Notes under the pieces: model-generated
What the model saw: only the letters and a program-made list of their open reading frames with translations
Databases searched by the model: none
What the model was told of the DNA's origin: nothing
Translations under genes and position numbers: made by a program
DNA from: Firmicutes bacterium UBA3553
Lineage (GTDB): Bacteria; Bacillota; Clostridia; Tissierellales; Sedimentibacteraceae
Direction of reading: 5' to 3'
Length of the DNA stretch: 5,732 nt
Assembly (NCBI GenBank): GCA_002381185.1
Contig: DFOA01000037.1
Coordinates: forward strand, 1 to 5,732
Shown: one piece after another, positions 1 to 5,436 of the stretch
How the letters are laid out: each line of letters begins with the position of its first letter
Numbering within the stretch: the first letter of the stretch is position 1

Positions 1-19
1 TATTTATTCCTCAGAACTG

Positions 20-38
20 AAAAACCCCCTATGGGGTT
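20..38 (-). terminator. Rho-independent terminator after rsgI
   Basis: On the minus strand a 6-bp stem, AACCCC (38-33) pairing with GGGGTT (28-23), closes a 4-base loop. It is followed by a run of five T that overlaps the end of the stem (24-20). It begins 13 bases beyond the rsgI stop codon, so it should end the sigI-rsgI transcript. Outside the stem there is no long A-run on the other side, so it is mainly a minus-strand terminator. Confidence 0.8.
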
Positions 39-51
39 ATGTATTTTTATT

Positions 52-1227
52 TTAGTCGTTTTTATTGTTTTTATTTTTGGATGATTTGTTATCTGCATCT
101 TTATCTTTGAAGGGTTTGTTATTTGAATCTTTACTTTCGACTTTCTTATCAGATTCTTTTACGTCTTTTTTATTTTGTTTAAATTCCTGCTTTAATTCTT
201 TTTCGGATTTTTTATCATCCTTAAATTCATGTTTTGATTCTTTCTCTCTGTCCTTGCTGTAATTTTTTATTTCTTTCATTATAGTTTGAACGGGCACTTC
301 ATACCAATCTTCTTCTTTAAAAGTTTTATCTTTGGGATAAATTTCTTTAAGCCTTCCGATTAAGCTCCACTTTCCCGGGGTCACATTATGTTTTTTTGCT
401 CCCTCCACATCATCCTTGCTTACTTCGATTACTTCAATCGAAAACTTGTTTCTTCCAGATCTTTTTCCCTTCACTTTTTCTTTATCTGAATCTGTCTTTT
501 TATCTTCTTTAGCTGTTTCTTTTGCTTGTTTCACAGCAGATGCTTCTTCTTTTGCCTCTTTATCTTTATTCTCTTCAGATTTTTCCAAATCTTCTTTTGT
601 TTCTGCAGGTTCTTCTTTTGCTTGAGTTGATCCTGCTTTTATTGCTTTAGTTTCTTTTACTTCTTCTTTTCCGGTATCTGTACCTTGTTTAACTTTATCT
701 GGTTTACCAGCCTTAAAGTCTACTGCTTCTTCAACTGTGATTTTTAATGATGCGGCAAGCTCATCTGTCTTAACCTGGCTTTTGCTTGATGCTGCAACAA
801 CCACACCGCCTTCTTTACCCTCAATAATATAACCTTTATCTTTTAATTCAACTAAAACATTTTTAACAGCTTCATTAATTTCCTTGTTCTTAAGTCCCGC
901 AACACTCATTTCGCCTATAACTTTTTCACCAACATCATTAGCTGCTTTAACTTCTAAAACACGGTCAAATCTGTTTACAGAAAATTCAAAGGAAGGGTTG
1001 ACATCAAGGCTCACATAGGAATATGGAGTGAGATATGCCCATGCCGGGGTTGCAAAAATCGCCAAAGCAGCGGCTGCCGAAGCTGTCAGCTTTATATATT
1101 TACCTGTATTTTTTAATGTTACTTCTTGTCCGATAGCATAATTTTTATTTTTTATTTTTGATATTCTACCATCTTCAGACAAAACAGCTGCAACATTATC
1201 TTTAATTTCAACTATCACTGCTTTCAT
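52..1227 (-). CDS. rsgI: RsgI-family membrane anti-sigma factor with Lys/Glu-rich outer tail
   Basis: 391 residues. The protein holds its partner SigI at the membrane until an outside signal leads to proteolysis and release. Residues 1-45 form the cytoplasmic RsgI N-terminal domain (start MKAVIVEIKDNVAAVL). Residues 47-66 are one hydrophobic Ala-rich membrane segment. Residues 67-175 are the conserved outer domain, with the motif SLDVNPSFE; in studied RsgI proteins the chain self-cleaves between Asn and Pro, here Asn77-Pro78. Residues 176-258 are low-complexity Lys/Glu/Ala sequence. Residues 262-322 form a short folded-looking part with TPGKWSLIGRLKEIYP, a pattern I associate with clostridial RsgI C-termini. 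Residues 323-391 are again almost only Lys, Asp, Glu, Asn and Ser. No carbohydrate-binding or glycosidase module is visible, unlike many Acetivibrio RsgI proteins. ATG overlaps the sigI stop (ATGA), with GAGGAG 8 bases ahead, implying coupled translation. The family call is firm; the sensed signal is unknown. Confidence 0.9.
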   Translation of the reverse strand: MKAVIVEIKDNVAAVLSEDGRISKIKNKNYAIGQEVTLKNTGKYIKLTASAAAALAIFATPAWAYLTPYSYVSLDVNPSFEFSVNRFDRVLEVKAANDVGEKVIGEMSVAGLKNKEINEAVKNVLVELKDKGYIIEGKEGGVVVAASSKSQVKTDELAASLKITVEEAVDFKAGKPDKVKQGTDTGKEEVKETKAIKAGSTQAKEEPAETKEDLEKSEENKDKEAKEEASAVKQAKETAKEDKKTDSDKEKVKGKRSGRNKFSIEVIEVSKDDVEGAKKHNVTPGKWSLIGRLKEIYPKDKTFKEEDWYEVPVQTIMKEIKNYSKDREKESKHEFKDDKKSEKELKQEFKQNKKDVKESDKKVESKDSNNKPFKDKDADNKSSKNKNNKND

Positions 1228-1937
1228 TTTTTTAACTCCTCACGAATATATCGCATATAGACTGCGAGGTTCGGATAATCCCCAGTCATTATCTCCACTG
1301 CTGCTATTATATATTTTCGATGGCGCTCCAGCAATTTACGGGGTACTTTTGTGTTTTTAACAATTAAATTTAAAGGAAGCTGCCTTTTTATTTTCATTTC
1401 ACTTATCAGTATAGGATTATTAATCATGAATGCAACAACCTTTGCACATGACTTTTTTGTCTTCCTTGCCTTGGGAGAACATTCAGCTAAATCCATAAAT
1501 GAAAAACCATATCCTGAAAAAACTTCGTTTATGAGATAAATCTCCATTTTTAAAGAATTGTCCTCTTCCGCTGAAACCTTTTCGGCAATTTCTGCCTGTA
1601 TTGAATAATCTTCCTCGTCTGTTTCAGATTCAAACAGCGATGGCTTGACCAATATTTCAGGAGCATATCTTGATTTGCTTCGTATGTAATCTATAATCCG
1701 CCTTCTTATAACCAATTCGGCAAAATTCAAAAAGCTCCCCTTATTTGGAGAATAACTTCTAACTGCCTCAGTAAAAGCCGCCAATGCAATTGACCATTCG
1801 TCATCACTTTTGGAAATATAGCTGCGAGCTGCTGCGGATGCACATTTCAATATGAAATTTTCATACTGAGATATAAGCACATTTATTGAATTCTCATCAT
1901 TTTTAGCATTTACTGCCAGTATATCTATTTCGCCCAC
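1224..1937 (-). CDS. sigI: RNA polymerase sigma factor SigI
   Basis: 237 residues from the chosen GTG. This is an alternative sigma factor that directs RNA polymerase to its own promoter class; SigI acts in heat or envelope stress in Bacillus and in cellulosome gene control in cellulolytic clostridia. The N-terminal half has the SigI form of sigma region 2: SDDEWSIALAAFTEAV followed by FLNFAELVIRRRIIDYIRS (about residues 44-87), covering core binding and -10 recognition. An acidic linker (about 103-130) leads to the SigI-specific C-terminal domain, with SPKARKTKKSC, LPLNLI and the typical KLLERHRKYIIAAVEIMTGDYPNL (about 154-225), which recognises the -35. A TTG at 1955 would add six residues, but the site AGAGGTGG then lies inside the gene; GTG at 1937 is correctly spaced from it. 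The stop overlaps the rsgI start. Its partner is the following RsgI. Length is normal for the family. Confidence 0.9.
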   Translation of the reverse strand: MGEIDILAVNAKNDENSINVLISQYENFILKCASAAARSYISKSDDEWSIALAAFTEAVRSYSPNKGSFLNFAELVIRRRIIDYIRSKSRYAPEILVKPSLFESETDEEDYSIQAEIAEKVSAEEDNSLKMEIYLINEVFSGYGFSFMDLAECSPKARKTKKSCAKVVAFMINNPILISEMKIKRQLPLNLIVKNTKVPRKLLERHRKYIIAAVEIMTGDYPNLAVYMRYIREELKK

Positions 1938-1966
1938 ACGTCCACCTCTTAACACAATTACCCTTT

Positions 1967-1995
1967 ATTATATCATTATAATTTTTCTATTACAA
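1967..1995 (-). promoter_or_regulatory. sigma-A-type promoter of sigI-rsgI
   Basis: On the minus strand TTGTAA (1995-1990) and a perfect TATAAT (1972-1967) are separated by exactly 17 bases. The predicted start of the transcript lies about 20 bases before the GTG of sigI, leaving room for the ribosome site AGAGGTGG. This implies that the operon is expressed by the housekeeping polymerase. I found no CCC-rich -35 box paired with a CGWA -10 box, the pattern reported for SigI-dependent promoters, in the 190 bases upstream, although a CGTACGAA sequence is present at 2017-2024. Confidence 0.65.
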
Positions 1996-2013
1996 TACAG
2001 ATATATTTCCAAT

Positions 2014-2025
2014 TTTCGTACGAAA
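2014..2025. promoter_or_regulatory. 12-bp perfect palindrome upstream of sigI promoter
   Basis: TTTCGTACGAAA reads the same on both strands and lies 18 bases upstream of the -35 box of the sigI promoter. It is GC-containing in an otherwise AT-only stretch. It could be an operator for a dimeric regulator, or the CGTA/CGAA part may be a relic of a SigI -10 element. Function is inferred only from position and symmetry. Confidence 0.3.
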
Positions 2026-2083
2026 TTTTGATGAGCATCTAATAATTTTAATGATAAAATTTAAAAAAATTTAAATGAAAGTA

Positions 2084-2113
2084 TTGATAAAACACCTACT
2101 TATGTATTATAAT
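2084..2113 (+). promoter_or_regulatory. sigma-A-type promoter of the tRNA transcript
   Basis: TTGATA (2084-2089) and TATAAT (2108-2113) are separated by 18 bases. Transcription would start near 2120, about 24 bases before the truncated tRNA and 110 before the intact tRNA-Ala. A small hairpin, CCGTT-TGTT-AACGG (2121-2134), would sit at the 5' end of the RNA. I see no equally good promoter between the truncated and the intact tRNA, so this one probably serves both. Confidence 0.6.
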
Positions 2114-2143
2114 AAATCTACCGTTTGTTAACGGCATCATAAC

Positions 2144-2173
2144 GGGGGCGTAGCTCAGCTGGGAGCGCGAATG
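2144..2173 (+). pseudogene. truncated tRNA 5' part (tRNA-Ala-like)
   Basis: The sequence starts GGGGGCG-TA-GCTC-AGCTGGGA, a standard tRNA acceptor strand, D-stem and D-loop with the paired Gs. It then lacks two bases of the D-arm compared with the intact tRNA at 2231, continues GCGC and GAATG (again minus two bases), and stops resembling a tRNA at about 2173. No anticodon arm, T-arm or 3' acceptor strand follows before the next tRNA, and I found no T-arm (GGTTCGA-type) elsewhere in the window that could be the lost half. It is placed exactly where the tRNA promoter would express it. It is therefore a broken tRNA copy, most like tRNA-Ala; its original anticodon cannot be read. Confidence 0.7.
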
Positions 2174-2230
2174 AAGGGTTTACACTAAAAATTTATTTAT
2201 AGTAACATAAAATTATGGTTTCCCGTATTT

Positions 2231-2300
<70 letters not shown>

Positions 2301-2304
<4 letters not shown>

Positions 2305-2347
2305 TCATTATCAATAAGTGTTTATAACTTAGTTATGGACCTTTTTT
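2301..2347 (+). terminator. possible weak terminator after tRNA-Ala
   Basis: ATAAC (2324-2328) pairs with GTTAT (2332-2336) around a 3-base loop, inside a wider pair TCCAT (2301-2305) with ATGGA (2335-2339). A run of six T follows at 2342-2347. The two stems share bases and cannot both form fully. It would end the plus-strand tRNA transcript inside the 3' end of the recombinase gene. The same symmetry may instead reflect recombinase half-sites. Confidence 0.3.
2314..2325 (+). repeat. 12-bp direct repeat, left copy (candidate attL core)
   Basis: ATAAGTGTTTAT here is repeated exactly and in the same direction at 4003-4014. It starts 10 bases after the tRNA-Ala end and stops 3 bases before the stop codon of the recombinase gene. 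Imperfect inverted arms flank it: TCCATCATTA at 2301-2310 and TAGTTATGGA at 2330-2339 match at 8 of 10 positions. Direct repeats closely flanking a large serine recombinase are what attL and attR cores look like. The role is inferred. Confidence 0.5.
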
Positions 2348-3930
2348 ATTGTATTTTTGTAATTTATAAATTGTTCTACACTTATGTTGAAATCAACATC
2401 TATTACGTAACCCGCAGATACTGTTATCCGATCAATAAGGTGTGCTATAATCATTTTCTTGACTTCTATCTCGCTATCTTCAAAAATGTTTGCCCAATTT
2501 AATAGCCTATTGTGCTGTGCTTTTAATTCTGCAACGATTTTTTCCGAATCAGAATATTCTTCGAGAAATTTTGCTACGTCAAGTTCAGCTTGTTTTTGCT
2601 CTTGTGTGACTTTTTCGATAGCATCGCTCAATAACTCGGGAGTGAATTTGCTTTTCCCTTGAATAGCTTTGACAATTTCATCTTTAAGAGAGTTAAGGTC
2701 TGATGTATGCTTTTTAAGGCTCCGCTGTGCCAAATTAAGTTTGACTTGACATTCTTTCTTTTTTTCAGAATATTGATCATCCATGAAATCTGACATAGAT
2801 ACTTCTTTAAAATCTGAAAAGAAATCCTTAAGAAGTTCTTCAATTACGGAATCAATTTTTGACGATTTATAACCCGTTTGGCCGTTGCAGAGATGCTTGT
2901 GTCTCGTTCTATTATAGCATACATATCTCCAATATCGGTGCTTAACAACAGTTCCGTCTTTTTTGCTGTAATCTGCTCCTACAGGTGTGGCGGTAAGCCT
3001 GGCTCCGCAATGGCCACAAAATATATTACCTGATAACAGACAATTTTTACTTCTCGTTGTTCGAGGAAAAGTGCGTTTGTCTTCATATTCATTAGAACGT
3101 TGTTTTGCTAAATCCTGTGCCCGCTGGAATGTATCATCATCAATAATTCTTAGGTGATCAAAAGGCTTAGACCAGCTGTCTCCACTCCTCAGTATACCAC
3201 GATACATAGGATTTTTTAAAATGTTTCTAATAGATGGAGATGTAAAATTATTTCCCTTACGAGTTAAAATATTTAGCTCTGTAAGGTGTGTCGCTATATT
3301 ATGCGTTCCTAAACCTGAATTCACATATAAGTCGAAAATCATCCTAACAACAGCAGCTTCTTCTTCATTAATTACAATATCATATACTTCCCGATTCTTT
3401 TTGTTCAGCCGGCCGAGTTTTTCCAACTTGTAGCCATAGGCGGCAACGCCACCCTTGAATTTTCCTTCTTGTACGATTTGACCCATACGGGTACTGGTTC
3501 TGACGGAGGTTTTAATACTTTCACCAGATGCTTGCCAATATCGGATATAATTCGTAAGTTTATCAACATGAGTGTCAAAGCGTTGCTGCCCTTCGTTTAC
3601 GCTCCAGACTTCAATTCCGTTATTTACAAACCACTCAACAACAAAGGGAGTTTCATCTTCTTTACGCCCGATGCGGTCAAACATAAATACCAGGAGAATA
3701 TCAAACTTACCCTCCACAGCATCTTTTTGAATTTCCTGAATAGCATCTCTATCTTTTGCCGACACTTTGAAACCGGAGATACCTTTTTCCGAAAATTCTT
3801 TTATTATTTGCCAACCGGATTTCGCAGCCGTGAATTCATGACACGAAGTTTTTTGCATAGGTATATCATCTTTTTCTACCTGACCCAGCGTAGATACACG
3901 ATATAAACAATATACTCTTTTTACAGTCAT
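2329..3930 (-). CDS. large serine recombinase (site-specific integrase)
   Basis: 533 residues from the chosen ATG. Enzymes of this family join or excise DNA between short att sites through a covalent serine-DNA bond. The N-terminal resolvase domain (about 1-145) starts VYCLYRVSTLGQ, with catalytic Ser13, and has FDRIGR at about 84-89. The Recombinase DNA-binding domain follows (about 160-275), with YGY, EEAAVVRMIFDLY and the pattern LKNPMYRGIL. The zinc ribbon has Cys305, Cys308, Cys338 and Cys348 (CGHC, then VCYN and LCNG). A long coiled coil covers about 387-472. No key residue is missing and the length is normal for phage and transposon integrases, so it looks active. GTG at 3939 would add three residues, but AGGTGAT there is a near-ideal ribosome site 7 bases before ATG 3930. 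It converges on tRNA-Ala and is bracketed by 12-bp direct repeats. A phage or element of origin is not identifiable, as no other phage genes are present. Confidence 0.92.
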   Translation of the reverse strand: MTVKRVYCLYRVSTLGQVEKDDIPMQKTSCHEFTAAKSGWQIIKEFSEKGISGFKVSAKDRDAIQEIQKDAVEGKFDILLVFMFDRIGRKEDETPFVVEWFVNNGIEVWSVNEGQQRFDTHVDKLTNYIRYWQASGESIKTSVRTSTRMGQIVQEGKFKGGVAAYGYKLEKLGRLNKKNREVYDIVINEEEAAVVRMIFDLYVNSGLGTHNIATHLTELNILTRKGNNFTSPSIRNILKNPMYRGILRSGDSWSKPFDHLRIIDDDTFQRAQDLAKQRSNEYEDKRTFPRTTRSKNCLLSGNIFCGHCGARLTATPVGADYSKKDGTVVKHRYWRYVCYNRTRHKHLCNGQTGYKSSKIDSVIEELLKDFFSDFKEVSMSDFMDDQYSEKKKECQVKLNLAQRSLKKHTSDLNSLKDEIVKAIQGKSKFTPELLSDAIEKVTQEQKQAELDVAKFLEEYSDSEKIVAELKAQHNRLLNWANIFEDSEIEVKKMIIAHLIDRITVSAGYVIDVDFNISVEQFINYKNTIKKVHN

Positions 3931-3975
3931 AGTTATCACCTGTCTTTTAAATAATATTTAATGACAGGAAAGACA

Positions 3976-3989
3976 TCCATCATTCAATT
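3976..3989 (+). repeat. copy of the tRNA-tail sequence and of a leader repeat
   Basis: TCCATCATT at 3976-3984 repeats the tRNA-Ala 3' end plus five following bases (2301-2309). With a 2-base gap the match continues as CAAT in both. Overlapping it, ATCATTCAATT at 3979-3989 recurs exactly at 4287-4297, ahead of the 60-residue gene. The element sits 49 bases upstream of the recombinase start codon. It may be part of an attachment arm or a shared regulatory site. Confidence 0.35.
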
Positions 3990-3999
3990 TCCAAAGAAC

Positions 4000-4005
4000 A
4001 TTATA
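4000..4005 (-). promoter_or_regulatory. possible -10 box of the recombinase gene
   Basis: TATAAT on the minus strand, 70 bases upstream of ATG 3930, overlaps the right 12-bp repeat by three bases. No good -35 is present at 17 bases (ATAATA in the integrated form; TCCATA if the two repeats were joined in a circle), so the call rests on the -10 only. If real, the promoter straddles the presumed crossover region, and its upstream half would change on excision. Confidence 0.3.
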
Positions 4006-4014
4006 AGTGTTTAT
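4003..4014 (+). repeat. 12-bp direct repeat, right copy (candidate attR core)
   Basis: This is an exact copy of ATAAGTGTTTAT at 2314-2325, 72 bases upstream of the recombinase start codon and 27 bases beyond the end of the 60-residue gene. Joining the recombinase-side flanks of both copies, as excision would do, gives TTATAA-GTGT-TTATAA, an inverted repeat with a 4-base centre. Neither copy alone shows this symmetry, because the outer bases at each junction differ. This supports a role as the product ends of a recombination event. Confidence 0.5.
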
Positions 4015-4041
4015 CCACATAATATTATGCATTTTTTTAAT

Positions 4042-4224
4042 CTACTTGTCTATAAGTATTGCATTTTTTCCCGACAGAAGCTTTTTTGCATAAGATGAAG
4101 TAAGTATATTCTTTGATAACGACAATACATCCGGATTATCCTCCTTCAAGAAGTAAAGCTTTACAGAACAGTCTTTCATCGTTTTAACTATATCAGGCTT
4201 GCGTTTATTACTCATACTTTCCAT
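4042..4224 (-). CDS. 60-residue hypothetical protein upstream of the recombinase
   Basis: Small basic protein beginning MESMSNKRKPDIVKTMKDC and ending in TAG. I do not recognise it. The first third is basic and polar; the middle (VKLYFLKEDNPDVLSLSKNI) looks like a beta strand followed by a helix. There is no membrane segment. The ATG at 4224 was chosen because AAAGGAGT ends 9 bases ahead. The TTG at 4233 touches that site and ATG 4215 is too far. It runs in the same direction as the recombinase, with a 111-base gap that contains the right direct repeat. Small proteins encoded beside serine recombinases can be directionality factors, and its size resembles the TnpW-like proteins of clostridial transposons, but I see no convincing sequence match, so this remains a guess from position. 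Confidence 0.6.
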   Translation of the reverse strand: MESMSNKRKPDIVKTMKDCSVKLYFLKEDNPDVLSLSKNILTSSYAKKLLSGKNAILIDK

Positions 4225-4286
4225 ATCAATCAACTCCTTTTTAAATGTTTTGATTTATCAATATGTTTGATAATATCGTCATGGAT

Positions 4287-4297
4287 ATCATTCAATT
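4287..4297 (+). repeat. second copy of the 11-bp leader repeat
   Basis: ATCATTCAATT here matches 3979-3989 exactly. It lies 63 bases upstream of the 60-residue gene, and the other copy lies 49 bases upstream of the recombinase gene, in the same orientation relative to both. On the minus strand it reads AATTGAATGAT; the TTGAAT within could serve as a -35, but no matching -10 at 17 bases is convincing. Confidence 0.3.
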
Positions 4298-4339
4298 GGC
4301 CATTCCTAAACTGAGTTTTGGAATAAACCCTTTTGCATG

Positions 4340-4413
4340 CTGAAAAGAAAAAAACTGCCGCATTATAAACTTTCGTACAGCAGTTTTTTAAATATTTACT
4401 TAAGCCTTTTCAG
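4340..4413. terminator. nested inverted repeat, probable bidirectional terminator
   Basis: An inner 10-bp stem, AAAAAACTGC (4349-4358) with GCAGTTTTTT (4380-4389), can add a further G-C pair past one mismatch and leaves a loop of about 17 bases. It has A and T runs on both sides, so it can terminate in both directions. An outer pair, CTGAAAAG (4340-4347) with CTTTTCAG (4406-4413), encloses it, directly abutting on the left with 16 unpaired bases on the right. It separates the 60-residue gene from the decayed resolvase operon. The outer arms are unusual for a plain terminator and could be a trace of a small inserted element. Confidence 0.6.
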
Positions 4414-4447
4414 TTGTTACAAATGAATAATATAAGTTCTTTAAAAG

Positions 4448-4480
4448 CCAAAAACACACTTAGTTTGTACCTTGTGTGTT
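4448..4480 (-). terminator. hairpin terminator after the decayed resolvase operon
   Basis: On the minus strand AACACAC (4480-4474) pairs with GTGTGTT (4459-4453) over 7 bp with a 14-base loop, and the Ts continue to 4451 (GTGTGTTTTTGG). It lies 44 bases beyond the stop of the resolvase remnant. The stem is AT-leaning and the T-run short, so it is weaker than the nested hairpin downstream. Confidence 0.45.
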
Positions 4481-4523
4481 AATAAAACTGGAAACCTAAA
4501 TACATATAGTGAAATAATCATTA

Positions 4524-4888
4524 TTATACTTCTTTTTGACACTCTTTATAACTTTTCTTTTTTTCCACATTTTTAAGAATGCGCTCCCTAATTTCTTTTA
4601 TTTTGCTTTCATCAAATAAAGATAATAAATCATCAGGCACTTCTTCTTGAAAAATTATTTCTTTTGCTTTTTGAATATTCTTTCCAGCTTTAGAAGCATC
4701 CATTACATCTTCCAAACCTTTGCGATTGAGATCTAGTCCACTTCCTAAATCCTCGGAAGATTCAACCACCTCAAAATCCATTTGTTAAGCATATATATCC
4801 AATGTTTCTTTCTGGCTCTTTAAACTGTCATGAGTATCCTCTATCGCACTAATTCGACTATAAAACCATGCTCTTTTTTCTCATTCAT
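4524..4888 (-). pseudogene. decayed small serine resolvase
   Basis: The remnant begins at ATG 4888, overlapping the stop of the 183-residue gene (ATGA), with GAGGAG 8 bases ahead. It reads MNEKKEHGF and stops early. If the A6 run at 4879-4874 had one more A, the frame would continue as RAWFYSRISAIEDTHDSLK, a resolvase start with catalytic-type Ser in FYSRIS, up to IYA. There a TAA (4788-4786) stands where relatives have Glu; one base change (GAA to TAA) explains it. The same frame then runs on as QMDFEVVESSEDLGSGLD, NRKGLEDVMDASKAGK, typical of the first 70 residues of clostridial small resolvase-like proteins. After AGK the expected catalytic core (a DVLLV-type strand and R-x-GRD motif) is missing, replaced by about 50 residues rich in Lys and Glu that I do not recognise. 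The 85-codon open part (ATG 4781) has no ribosome site, so it is probably not translated alone. Confidence 0.75.
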
Positions 4889-5436
4889 TTTGGTTTCTCC
4901 TCAACATATATAAATCCTATGCGATCGCCATATTGACTAAAAAGCCTAAAGCAATATTTACATTCTATAATCGCATTATCGGGTCGCCTACACTTCTCAA
5001 TTTTATTATTTTCCCAAACAGTGATTTCACCACCTGGTATAAATAATTTACAGTAATTCTCTTCTACAGTAATGCCAGCCACTTCTACGTCAATAAATAA
5101 ATCATATAAGTACAGCATAAACTTCGCATCATTATAATTTAGTATGTCTAAAAGCTCGCTGTACAAGTTACCCTGTTCTTCTATTTCATGTATGTATTTA
5201 TTTATATCTTTGTCCTTAAGTATATCGTATGGATGCAGATTCTCATCTAAAATCGAAAAATATACTGAATTAAAACCTGCATCTGCATCATCTTCACAAC
5301 TTAAATCTAGGTACAGAGTAGTTGAAGATTGCCCTAAGCAAATATCATTTATTTTAAATATATGTCCTAAATCAAATTTTTCTAAATCGCGGTCTTTTTT
5401 ATTATTTATCAACTTTGCATATAATTTTTTTTTCAT
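4885..5436 (-). CDS. hypothetical protein, 183 residues, acidic
   Basis: I do not recognise this protein. It starts basic (MKKKLYAKLINNKKDRD) and then becomes acidic, with mixed strand-like and helix-like stretches. Three cysteines near the C-terminus (149, 159 and 162, including CKYC) might bind a metal but do not form a full zinc site alone. There is no signal peptide or membrane segment, so it is probably cytoplasmic. ATG 5436 has AAGG about 9 bases ahead. It overlaps the end of the upstream 103-residue gene by 35 bases in another frame, and its stop overlaps the start of the resolvase remnant by 4 bases, so the three belong to one operon. Small acidic proteins in such settings are sometimes immunity proteins, but nothing here shows that. 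An A9 run follows the start codon. Confidence 0.7.
   Translation of the reverse strand: MKKKLYAKLINNKKDRDLEKFDLGHIFKINDICLGQSSTTLYLDLSCEDDADAGFNSVYFSILDENLHPYDILKDKDINKYIHEIEEQGNLYSELLDILNYNDAKFMLYLYDLFIDVEVAGITVEENYCKLFIPGGEITVWENNKIEKCRRPDNAIIECKYCFRLFSQYGDRIGFIYVEEKPK

Noticed and set aside
65..625. Plus-strand open frames rich in Ser, Phe and Leu across the rsgI C-terminal region.
   Set aside because: They are the complement of Lys/Glu-rich codons of rsgI. They have no ribosome sites and no protein-like pattern.
2174..2230. Possible separate promoter or tRNA 3' half between the truncated and the intact tRNA.
   Set aside because: TTTACA at 2179-2184 has no -10 at a workable distance (TATAGT follows after only 13 bases), and no T-arm or acceptor strand is present.
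2628..2843. Minus-strand 71-codon frame inside the recombinase gene.
   Set aside because: It is a shifted frame of the coiled-coil coding part. The main frame is intact through the whole region, so it is not a frameshift remnant.
3469..3906. Plus-strand open frame of 145 codons opposite the recombinase N-terminal domain.
   Set aside because: It lies wholly antisense to a clearly conserved resolvase domain, with no ribosome site or recognisable motif.
4513..4525. AATAAT-C-ATTATT inverted repeat at the end of the resolvase remnant.
   Set aside because: The all-AT symmetry of 13 bases is expected by chance in DNA this AT-rich. It has no GC in the stem and no T-run of its own.
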